From NCBI GenBank assembly GCA_027457005.1, contig DAIDTV010000010.1, forward strand, positions 1 through 14,283: DNA of 14,283 nt. Reading direction: 5' to 3'. The DNA comes from Chloroflexota bacterium. Its GTDB lineage: Bacteria > Chloroflexota > Limnocylindria > Limnocylindrales > CSP1-4. The notes below the pieces were generated by a model. It ran no database searches and had not been told where the DNA came from. It worked only from the letters and a program-made list of their open reading frames with translations. A program made the translations under genes and the position numbers. Below, piece after piece: positions 1 through 6,237 of the stretch; within the stretch, counting starts at the first letter, position 1; every line of letters starts with the position of its first letter.

Positions 1-1574
1 TGTTCACGGGCGGCCCGCAGGAGCTCAAGGCAGAAGAGCGGGTTGCCGGCGCTGTGCTCATGAGCCAGCCGCGCGAGGCGGGGCTCGACCGATTCGCCCC
101 CGAGATGCCCCAGCAGCAGCGGCTCCACGTCGCGTGGCGCCAGCGGACCCAGCGTCAGCTCGAGACCCCCGGCGCGCCGGATCTGGTCGACCAGTGCCGC
201 GGGCCCCTCGCCGGTCGGCTCGTCGTCCCGGTACGTCGCCGCCAGCAGGATCGGCGCATTCGGGAGCCCGGACACGACGGCGCCGAGCGTCTCCAGCGAC
301 GCCGGGTCGAGCCACGGCAGATCGTCCACGGCGATGACGACGGGTCGGCGGGAGGCGAGCCGCCCCAGGGCCAGTACCAGCGCGGACGCCAATGCCTGCC
401 GCTCGGCGAACTCCACCTGCGGGCGCACGCCGAGCCACGGGATCACGGTCGCGATGGCGCTGGACGCGGGATCCTCGAGCAACGCCAGTTCCCCGGGACC
501 GAGGGACCCGGCCAGGCCGATCCGGAACGGACCGTACGCCAGCGATCGCGTGGCCTCGACAGCCTGCCACTCGGTCACGCTCCATCCGGCGGCGCGCGCG
601 TACGACACGACCTCCCGCAGGAGCCGGGACTTGCCGATCCCCGCCGGGCCCCTGATCACGAGGGCCGCGAGCTGCCCACCGGCGACCTGGTCGAGGAGCG
701 GTTCGACCCGCTGGAGCTCGTCGTGGCGTGCGACGAGCCGGGGCACGGGCGGTTCGGTTCCCGCTCGTCCCGCCTTCGCCACGGCTGCCCGGAGCAGGGC
801 CTCCATCTCCGGGGATGGATCCACGTCCAGGTTCTCCCGCAGCGCTGCGCGGCACAGCTCGAGCTGTCGGCGGGCTGCGTGATGGCGCCCCTCGGCCGCG
901 TACATCTCGATGGCCAGGCGGTGGGCCGCCTCGTCGGTCGGGTCGTGGTCGAGCAGCTGGCCGGCCAGTTCGTGGGCCTCAGCCGTCCGCCCGGCGTCGT
1001 GTGCGTGACGCGCCGCCGCGAGGGCGACGGTCTGCCAGCGGCTGCGCAGGCGCTCCCGGGGAGCGAACAACCAGTCCTCGTACGGATCGTCGGGCAGCAG
1101 CTCGCGCGACCCCAGCTCCAGCACGACCTCGGTCGCCCGATCGAGCTCCGCCGACCGGCCTTCCTGCCCGGGCGCCGCCGGTACGGTGGAGAGCACCCGG
1201 AACGCCTCCTGGAGCCTGTCGAGGTCAAGGTCGAGCCGACCCGGTTCGAACCCGACGGATCGGGCGTCGACGACCAGGGCGTCCGCGCTCCCCAGCGCGT
1301 CGTGGGCGAAGAAGACAGCCTTGCGCAGGCTCGCGCGGCTCGCCTGGGGTGGCGCGTCGGGCCACAGGATCTCCGCTGCCGACTCGCGGGTAACACGATG
1401 TCCCGGCGTCACCAGGAGCAGCTTGACGAGCCGCTCTGCCGACACGCGTTGCCATGCCGCGCGCGACACGACGCGGCCGGCCACCGTCACCTCGAACCCG
1501 CCGAGCACGCGCGCCTGGACGGGCGGGAACGGCCCAACCGAGGGCCGTCGGCCGCGCGCCACCGCGCCGACCAT
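1..1574 (-). CDS. BTAD/SARP-type transcriptional activator with AAA ATPase domain (3' end beyond window)
   Basis: The reading frame is open from the ATG at 1574 to the left edge, giving 524 residues without a stop, so the C-terminus is missing. Residues about 20-95 look like a winged-helix DNA-binding domain (starts ARVLGGFEVTVAGR). Residues about 113-265 form an all-helical bacterial transcriptional activation (BTAD) domain with TPR-like helices. Residues about 280 onward are an AAA/STAND-type ATPase, with Walker A GPAGIGKS (309-316) and Walker B VVIAVDDLPWLD (412-423). The family couples ATP-dependent oligomerisation to transcription activation, often of secondary metabolism or stress genes. 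The ligand cannot be read from the sequence. An in-frame TAG lies four codons upstream of the ATG and no SD is visible, which suggests a leaderless message. The missing part probably holds further ATPase-lid and TPR repeats. The target genes are unknown and no neighbour is co-transcribed within the window. Confidence 0.88.
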   Translation of the reverse strand, partial: MVGAVARGRRPSVGPFPPVQARVLGGFEVTVAGRVVSRAAWQRVSAERLVKLLLVTPGHRVTRESAAEILWPDAPPQASRASLRKAVFFAHDALGSADALVVDARSVGFEPGRLDLDLDRLQEAFRVLSTVPAAPGQEGRSAELDRATEVVLELGSRELLPDDPYEDWLFAPRERLRSRWQTVALAAARHAHDAGRTAEAHELAGQLLDHDPTDEAAHRLAIEMYAAEGRHHAARRQLELCRAALRENLDVDPSPEMEALLRAAVAKAGRAGTEPPVPRLVARHDELQRVEPLLDQVAGGQLAALVIRGPAGIGKSRLLREVVSYARAAGWSVTEWQAVEATRSLAYGPFRIGLAGSLGPGELALLEDPASSAIATVIPWLGVRPQVEFAERQALASALVLALGRLASRRPVVIAVDDLPWLDPASLETLGAVVSGLPNAPILLAATYRDDEPTGEGPAALVDQIRRAGGLELTLGPLAPRDVEPLLLGHLGGESVEPRLARLAHEHSAGNPLFCLELLRAARE

Positions 1575-1791
1575 GTCGAGAAGCTAGCGACTACCGCGTC
1601 ACATGGGAGGTGCCAAACAGACCCTGCGCCGACAGGGAGTCGCGGCCGCCGAGACGACGCCGTCGCCCGGGCAGCGGCCGATCCAGGGAACGCCCGGGGA
1701 ACGGGACGCTCGCAAGGATCCCGTCGATCGTCGTGCCGGGCCGGCCCGCGGGGGGCGCGGCACCGGGGCACGTTGAACGGAGGGATGGAAC
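1575..1791. other. Divergent intergenic region between the BTAD regulator and the small secreted protein gene
   Basis: This 217-base gap separates two divergent genes and must hold both promoters. On the plus side no convincing -35/-10 pair is visible. A perfect 6-base inverted repeat, ACGGGA (1701-1706) and TCCCGT (1719-1724) with a 12-base loop, could form a weak hairpin in the leader of the downstream gene or be an operator half-site pair. Nothing that looks like an encoded protein on either strand was convincing. Confidence 0.4.
1581..1616 (-). promoter_or_regulatory. Candidate promoter of the BTAD regulator gene
   Basis: On the minus strand, TTGGCA (1616-1611) resembles a -35 box. It is followed 17 bases later by TAGTCG (1593-1588) and then by an overlapping TAGCTT (1586-1581), which fits a TANNNT -10 better but at a longer spacing of 24. 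Either would start transcription within a few bases of the ATG at 1574, consistent with the lack of an SD. Which -10 is used cannot be decided by eye. Confidence 0.3.
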
Positions 1792-2259
1792 ATGCGCAGA
1801 TTCGCGTTGCCACTGGCCCTGCTCATCGCATTCGCGCTGGTCGCGCCGGTGGCGGCCGAGAGCAAGAGCGCGACCTACAAGGGCGAGTTCACCACGGGCA
1901 GTTTCTACTGCGGCGCGACGCCGGTGACGTCGCCGTACGAGACCGTGACCGGAACGTGGACGCTCAACCTCAGCAACGACCAGACCGCGACCGTGACGGT
2001 CCACGCCTGGTACGACGGTGCGCACCACATGTCCACCGGCCACGGCAAGTACGAAGTTGCGACGGCGGGCGACACGGTCACGCTGAAGTTGGCCATCTGG
2101 ACCGCCACGTTCGACCCCGAAAGCGGGACCTTCACGTGGGCGACAGACCTCAGCTCCTACTACCAGTGTCCGCCGCCGACACCGCCGGCCGTCGTGATCC
2201 CCGGGCACATCGCGAAGGCCTACGACAACCTGGTCTACACCGGCCGGGCCGACCAGTAG
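1792..2259 (+). CDS. Small secreted protein of unknown family
   Basis: This encodes 155 residues. A strong SD, GGAGGGA (1779-1785), sits 6 bases before the ATG. Residues 1-22 are a textbook Sec signal peptide: MRRF, then a hydrophobic core LALLIAFALVAPV, then an AxA-type site (VAA) with cleavage predicted before E23. There is no lipobox. The mature part of about 133 residues is rich in Thr, Tyr, Trp and Val with alternating polarity, which suggests a beta-sandwich or beta-barrel. Two cysteines (C40 and C126) could make one disulfide, and a proline-rich stretch CPPPTPP follows C126. No catalytic motif or known domain was recognised. It is single-copy in the window, convergent with the MarR gene and divergent from the BTAD regulator, so it is probably a monocistronic unit. 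Function: unknown exported protein. Confidence 0.8.
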   Translation: MRRFALPLALLIAFALVAPVAAESKSATYKGEFTTGSFYCGATPVTSPYETVTGTWTLNLSNDQTATVTVHAWYDGAHHMSTGHGKYEVATAGDTVTLKLAIWTATFDPESGTFTWATDLSSYYQCPPPTPPAVVIPGHIAKAYDNLVYTGRADQ

Positions 2260-2277
2260 CGGCGCGCGCCCGGCGCT
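2260..2277. terminator. Possible short bidirectional terminator between convergent genes
   Basis: Only 18 bases separate the stop codons of the small secreted protein gene and the MarR gene. They contain the perfect self-complementary 10-mer GGCGCGCGCC (2261-2270), followed by further GC-rich sequence. There is no T-tract on either strand, so intrinsic termination is only a possibility. Transcripts from the two genes may simply overlap. Confidence 0.2.
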
Positions 2278-2913
2278 CTACCCGTCCGGGCCCGCCTTGA
2301 TCAGCTTGCCCCGGCGCGTGATGGCCCGCTCCGCGAGCGCCGCCACCCCCATCGCCACCAGCGCGCGCTCCGCGGCCGGCAGGGGCCGCACCACCGCGAG
2401 GAACTGCTCGGCCCGGGCCCTGTCGACCTGGCCGAGCAGCGCGGCACCCGCCTCGGTCAGCGCCAGGGTGCGCTCCCGTCGATCCGCCTGCTCTTCGTGC
2501 CGTGCCAGCAGGCCGCGTCGTTCGAGCCCGGACACCAGCCGGCTCGTCGCTGAGGGCGAGCGGCCGAGGTACGCGGACAGATCGCCGACCGTGACGGTGA
2601 CGGCACCCGCCACGGCGTAGAGCGCGGCCAGCTGGGTGAACCCCAGGTGCAGCTCGGAGAGCTGGCCCGCGAACCCGATCACCAGCTCGCGCCAGAGCGC
2701 CCGGCCCATCGCGATGCGGTCCGACAGCTGGCGCGGGTTCTGCAGCTCCGCACCGGCCGCCTCGACGACCCGGCTCATCAGGATGTCGGCCGCGGAGCCA
2801 TACGCCACCGCGTCCGAGCCGCGCGCCACGGCATCACCGCGCGTCCCGGCAGCACCGGGCGCCGCCTGCCTGCCCGCCGCACCGCCGGTGCTCATGCGAC
2901 GCGGGACATCCAT
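2278..2913 (-). CDS. MarR-family transcriptional regulator
   Basis: This encodes 211 residues. Residues 1-45 are an Ala/Gly/Arg-rich, probably disordered extension. Residues 50-90 are the N-terminal dimerisation helices. Residues 91-160 are a winged helix-turn-helix of MarR type, with recognition helix around SPSATSRLVSGLERRGLL (119-136) and a wing containing ADRRERTLALT (143-153), the hallmark DRR of the family. The C-terminal helices (165-200) complete the dimer interface. MarR proteins bind palindromic operators and usually release DNA on binding a small phenolic, lipid or oxidised ligand. The gene is divergent from the fabD operon across 144 bases. By analogy with FabT, a MarR-family regulator of fatty acid synthesis in streptococci, it may control that operon; this is inference. 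The ATG at 2913 lacks an SD but has a -10-like TATCCT just upstream. An internal ATG at 2895 (M7) is the alternative start. Confidence 0.88.
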   Translation of the reverse strand: MDVPRRMSTGGAAGRQAAPGAAGTRGDAVARGSDAVAYGSAADILMSRVVEAAGAELQNPRQLSDRIAMGRALWRELVIGFAGQLSELHLGFTQLAALYAVAGAVTVTVGDLSAYLGRSPSATSRLVSGLERRGLLARHEEQADRRERTLALTEAGAALLGQVDRARAEQFLAVVRPLPAAERALVAMGVAALAERAITRRGKLIKAGPDG

Positions 2914-3057
2914 GGCAACAAGGATAGCCGCGGCCGCTCATCCATGCAGAGATGCACACGAATCCGGCCCGATGGCCCGCACGGCTGGTACCTTGTTCGC
3001 GCACTGGCCGATGTCGCGGCGTGTCCGCCGCACGACCCGTGTACCAGAGGGAGGGAC
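2914..3057. promoter_or_regulatory. Divergent control region between MarR gene and fabD operon
   Basis: This 144-base region must serve both the MarR gene and the lipid operon. On the plus strand TACCTT (2989-2994) fits a TANNNT -10 and would give a leader of about 55 bases ending in the fabD SD. A 7-base inverted pair, AACAAGG (2917-2923) and CCTTGTT (2991-2997), overlaps or abuts both candidate -10 elements. A short direct repeat ATGCA-gag-ATGCA also lies near 2944-2956. Any of these could be a MarR operator, but none is a long clear palindrome. Confidence 0.3.
2921..2926 (-). promoter_or_regulatory. -10-like element for leaderless MarR mRNA
   Basis: On the minus strand TATCCT lies 7 bases before the ATG at 2913, so transcription would begin at or next to the start codon. 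No SD precedes this ATG, which fits a leaderless transcript. No good -35 hexamer is visible at the usual spacing. Confidence 0.35.
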
Positions 3058-4047
3058 ATGGGCACCCTCGCGTTCGTCTTCCCGGGACAGGGATCGCAGT
3101 ACGTCGGCATGGGGAAGGCACTGGCCGAAGAATCGCCGGCGGCGGCCGCGGTCTTCGCCGAGGCGGACGCGGCGCTCGGAGAGCCACTGTCGACCCTTGC
3201 CTGGTCCGGCCAGTCGGCCGACCTGGACCTGACGGTGAACGCGCAGCCCGCCCTCCTCGCCACCTCGATCGCATACCTGCGGGCACTCGACGAGCGCCTC
3301 GCGGCCACTGGTGCCGGGCCTCTCGCACCCGCCTTCTACGCCGGCCACTCCATGGGCCAGTACTCCGCGATGGTCGCCGCCGGCGTGATCCCGGTCTCGG
3401 ACGGCGTGCGCCTGGTTCGCGAGCGCGGGCGCCAGATGCAGGCCTCCGGCCAGGGCCGGGACGGCGCGATGGCGGCGATCATCGGCCTCGACGACGAGCG
3501 CCTTCCGGACCTCAGGGCGGCCGGCAGCGCGGCCGGGATCTTCACGATCGCGAACCTCAACTCGCCTGGCCAGGTCGTGGTCTCCGGCGAGCGCGCCGCC
3601 GTGGATGCCGCGGTGGCCGCCGCCAAGGGGCTGGGCGCTCGGCGCGCGGTGACCCTGCCGGTGAGTGTCGCGGCCCACTCCCCCCTGATGTCCGAGGCCG
3701 CTGCAGGCATGCGGGCCGCGCTGGCGGCGGTTCCCTTCCGCGACCCGGTCGCGCCCCTGCTGGCCAACGCGGACGGCAGCCCGCTGACCACCGGCGAGGC
3801 GTGCCGGGCCGAGCTGGTCGACCACCTGACCACCGGCGTCGACTGGGTGGCCGCCGTCCGCGCCATGTCCGCCGCCGGCGTGACCGCGTTCGTCGAGATC
3901 GGGCCGGGCAGGGTCCTGACCGGCCTGGGGAAACGCATCGCGCCGGATGCCACGTCCGTGGCCCTCGACGAGCCCGATGCGCCGGGCAGGCTCGCGGTCC
4001 CTGCGATCCAGCCCGACCCCGGCTCCGCCGCGGCACCCGCCAGATGA
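3058..4047 (+). CDS. fabD: Malonyl-CoA:ACP transacylase
   Basis: This encodes 329 residues, close to the usual FabD length plus a short Pro/Ala-rich tail. It transfers malonyl from CoA to acyl carrier protein, supplying extender units for fatty acid or polyketide synthesis in the cytosol. Family features are in order: the oxyanion-loop motif FPGQGSQ (8-14); nucleophile elbow GHSMGQ (96-101) with catalytic S98; R123 in RGRQMQ, the malonyl carboxylate-binding Arg; and catalytic H207 in VAAHSPLM. The elbow has Gln where most FabD proteins have Glu (GHSLGE). The ATG is chosen for its strong SD (AGAGGGAGGG, ending 2 bases before the start codon) and because the protein aligns from MGTLAFVFPG as FabD proteins do. 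It is first in a run with two ketosynthases, an oxygenase and a lipoprotein gene, and is divergent from a MarR regulator. Confidence 0.96.
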   Translation: MGTLAFVFPGQGSQYVGMGKALAEESPAAAAVFAEADAALGEPLSTLAWSGQSADLDLTVNAQPALLATSIAYLRALDERLAATGAGPLAPAFYAGHSMGQYSAMVAAGVIPVSDGVRLVRERGRQMQASGQGRDGAMAAIIGLDDERLPDLRAAGSAAGIFTIANLNSPGQVVVSGERAAVDAAVAAAKGLGARRAVTLPVSVAAHSPLMSEAAAGMRAALAAVPFRDPVAPLLANADGSPLTTGEACRAELVDHLTTGVDWVAAVRAMSAAGVTAFVEIGPGRVLTGLGKRIAPDATSVALDEPDAPGRLAVPAIQPDPGSAAAPAR

Positions 4048-4098
4048 CCGTCCCGCCTGCCTCAATCGCCCACCCTGCCCACAGGAGAGCCCCGAACC

Positions 4099-5361
4099 AT
4101 GCGTCGCCCTGACTACAACCGCCGCATCGCCGTCACTGGTCTCGGCACCGTCAGCCCGGTCGGCAACGACGTGGATACCGTCTGGAAGAACCTGGTCGGC
4201 GGCTGCAGCGGGCTCGCCCCGATCACCCGCTTCGACGCCTCCGGCTACGAGTCGAACGCCGCCGGCGAGGTCAAGGGCTTCGAGGCGCGCGACTGGATGG
4301 ACTTCAAGGCCGCCCGCCGCACCGGCCTGAACGTCCAGTTCGGGGTGGCCGCCGCGAAGCAGGCGCTGGCCGACTCGGGCATCGAGGTCACGCCGGACAA
4401 CCGCGACGACATCGGCATCATCTTCGCGTCGGGTGCCGGCGAGCCGAAGCTGATGATGGACAACAAGGAGACCTGGGACAAGAAGGGCGCGCGGCTCGTC
4501 AGCCCCTTCTTCATCGCCAACATGCTGGTGGACACCGCGTCCGGCCAGATCGCGATCGAGACCGGAATCCGCGGTCACAACATGGCCGTGGTGACCGCAT
4601 GTTCCACCGGCACGCATTCGATCGGCGAGGCCGCCGAGGCGATCCGCCGCGGCGACTGCACCGCGGTGATCGCCGGCTCCACCGAGTCGCCCATCTACGA
4701 GATGGTCTGGGTGGGCTTCGGGAACATGCGCGGGATCGGAACACCACGGCCGGGCGAGCCGATCCAGACCGTGTCGCGGCCGTTCGACCTGACCCGCAAC
4801 GGGTTCATCCTGGGTGAGGGCGCGGCCGCTCTCATGCTGGAGGACCTGGAGCTCGCGAAGGCCCGGGGGGCGAAGATCTACGCCGAGGTGGTGGGCTACG
4901 GCTCGACCAACGACGCCTGGGACCTCATCCAGCCGATCGAGGGCGGCGACGGCGTCGCGCGGGCGATGGAGATGGCGCTGGCGCGTCGCGGGGTCCCGGC
5001 CGACGAGATCGACATGATCAACCCGCACGGCACCTCCACGCCGCTGGGAGACCTGGCCGAGTCCCAGGCCTTCCACCGCGTCTTCGGCGACCACACCCCG
5101 GACATCGCGATCAGCGCGACGAAGTCGATGACCGGACACATGATGGGTGCCGCCGGGTCGTTCGAAGGGCTTGCCACGGTGCTCAGCGTGTACCACCAGG
5201 TCGTGCCGCCGACCATCAACTACCGCGACCCCGACCCGGAGATCCAGCTCAACATCTCGACCACCGCCCGGCCGATGCGCATCCGGTACGCCATGTCCGA
5301 GAACGTCGGGCTCGGCGGCCACAACGGGGCGGTGATCTTCAAGCGCTACGACGGCGACTGA
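4099..5361 (+). CDS. Beta-ketoacyl-ACP synthase II-like (ketosynthase 1)
   Basis: This encodes 420 residues, standard for FabF. It condenses an acyl thioester with malonyl-ACP, releasing CO2. The thiolase-fold Cys-His-His triad is complete: C168 in VTACSTGTHS, H310 in NPHGTSTPLGD and H347 in MTGHMMGAAGS, with K342 in ATKSMTGH. The C-terminal active-site loop reads ENVGLGGHNG. Position 405 is Leu where FabF usually has the gating Phe (GFGFGGTN), so substrate choice may differ from ketosynthase 2. The segment VSPFFIANMLVDTASGQIA replaces the commoner PFFIPM region. An SD-like AGGAGA (4083-4088) lies about 10 bases before the ATG and 51 bases separate it from fabD. The downstream oxygenase gene begins 5 bases after its stop, implying one mRNA. 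It may be a housekeeping FabF or a specialised elongation enzyme; it has no adjacent ACP gene. Confidence 0.93.
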   Translation: MRRPDYNRRIAVTGLGTVSPVGNDVDTVWKNLVGGCSGLAPITRFDASGYESNAAGEVKGFEARDWMDFKAARRTGLNVQFGVAAAKQALADSGIEVTPDNRDDIGIIFASGAGEPKLMMDNKETWDKKGARLVSPFFIANMLVDTASGQIAIETGIRGHNMAVVTACSTGTHSIGEAAEAIRRGDCTAVIAGSTESPIYEMVWVGFGNMRGIGTPRPGEPIQTVSRPFDLTRNGFILGEGAAALMLEDLELAKARGAKIYAEVVGYGSTNDAWDLIQPIEGGDGVARAMEMALARRGVPADEIDMINPHGTSTPLGDLAESQAFHRVFGDHTPDIAISATKSMTGHMMGAAGSFEGLATVLSVYHQVVPPTINYRDPDPEIQLNISTTARPMRIRYAMSENVGLGGHNGAVIFKRYDGD

Positions 5362-5366
5362 GGCGC

Positions 5367-6218
5367 ATGGGAGCGGCCGACGCCGGACTCTACGGTCCCG
5401 GCAGCGAGGCCTGGCGCCTCAACCGCGAGGCGTTCCTGCTGCTGGGCGCCGGCCCTCGCGCGCTGCTGCTGCAGCTCGCCCATCCGCTGGTGGCCGAGTG
5501 GGTGGACCAGCACAGCAACTTCCGCGCGGATCCGTGGGGCCGGCTGGACGGCACGCTGCGCAGCTACCTGCGGATCGTGTACGGCACCACCGAGGGCGCG
5601 ACCCGCGAGGTCGCCCGGCTGAACCGCCTGCACCAGTCCGTGGCGGGTCCCGTGCGGGACGCCGTTGCGCGCGGGGCCACGGGCGCGGAGACTAACCGCG
5701 CCCGGGACCCGGAGCTGTCGCTGTGGGTGCATGCCACGCTCATCGAATCCACGATGAGCGCGTACGACGCCTGGTACGAGCCACTTCCCCGCGAACGGCG
5801 CGCGGCGTTCTACCGCGAGACGCTGCCCATCGGCCGTGGCTTCGGGATTCCCGACGAGTTGCTGCCGGCCGACCTGGATGCGTTCGACCGGTACTGGGAG
5901 ACGATGCTCGCGCCGGCTGGGCCGGTCCACGTGACCCCCACGGCCCGATCGCTGATCGCCACGATCCTTCACCCACCGGTCGGGCCCCTGCCGCCCGTGC
6001 TCTACGACTGGCTGCTGTGGCCGGCACTCGAACTGCTGCCGGATCGCGTCCGCGAGGAGTACGGCATCCCGTGGGGGCCGGGCCGCGCCTGCGTCTCGTC
6101 CTGGCTGCGCACGGCGTTCGGCTTCTGGGGGCACCGACTGCCCCCGGCGTGGCGGGCAATGCCGCCGGCGAGAGCCGCCGACCGCCGGATGTGGGCGGCT
6201 ACAATCGATCAGACCTGA
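5367..6218 (+). CDS. MpaB/Lcp-like oxygenase-family protein (DUF2236)
   Basis: This encodes 283 residues. The family (PF09995) groups latex-clearing rubber oxygenases (Lcp), fungal MpaB, which cleaves a prenyl side chain in mycophenolic acid synthesis, and many uncharacterised bacterial proteins. Known members use a b-type haem and O2. Visible family features are the N-terminal GPGSEAWRLNREAFLLLGAG, the helix ALLLQLAHPLVAEWV (32-46, H39), H49 in DQHSNF, DPWGRLDGTLRSYLRIVYG and SLWVHATLIESTM with H122. H122 is the histidine most likely to be the haem ligand, by analogy. The protein is nearly all helical, with no signal peptide, so it is probably cytosolic or membrane-associated. Its ATG is 5 bases past the ketosynthase 1 stop and its own stop is 19 bases before ketosynthase 2, so it is embedded in a ketosynthase operon. 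The substrate is unknown; a long acyl or isoprenoid chain is plausible. Confidence 0.85.
   Translation: MGAADAGLYGPGSEAWRLNREAFLLLGAGPRALLLQLAHPLVAEWVDQHSNFRADPWGRLDGTLRSYLRIVYGTTEGATREVARLNRLHQSVAGPVRDAVARGATGAETNRARDPELSLWVHATLIESTMSAYDAWYEPLPRERRAAFYRETLPIGRGFGIPDELLPADLDAFDRYWETMLAPAGPVHVTPTARSLIATILHPPVGPLPPVLYDWLLWPALELLPDRVREEYGIPWGPGRACVSSWLRTAFGFWGHRLPPAWRAMPPARAADRRMWAATIDQT
6200..6205 (+). promoter_or_regulatory. Possible internal -10 element upstream of ketosynthase 2
   Basis: GGCTACAATCG contains TACAAT, the best -10 match on the plus strand of this window. It lies at the extreme 3' end of the oxygenase gene, about 33 bases before the GTG of ketosynthase 2. It could give that gene and the lipoprotein gene their own transcript. 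No good -35 is seen 16-18 bases upstream, and the bases also encode oxygenase residues, so coincidence is possible. Confidence 0.3.
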
Positions 6219-6237
6219 CCCGAGGAGGAGCCGACCC

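Noticed and set aside
54..2300. Long plus-strand open frame (748 codons) opposite the BTAD regulator
   Set aside because: Arg/Pro-rich translation without domains. It spans several real genes and is a GC-rich shadow of the minus-strand frame, which has Walker motifs and a winged helix.
2938..5322. Minus-strand open frame of 794 codons opposite fabD and ketosynthase 1
   Set aside because: Antisense to two genes with intact catalytic motifs; the translation is Gly/Arg/His-rich and lacks any domain.
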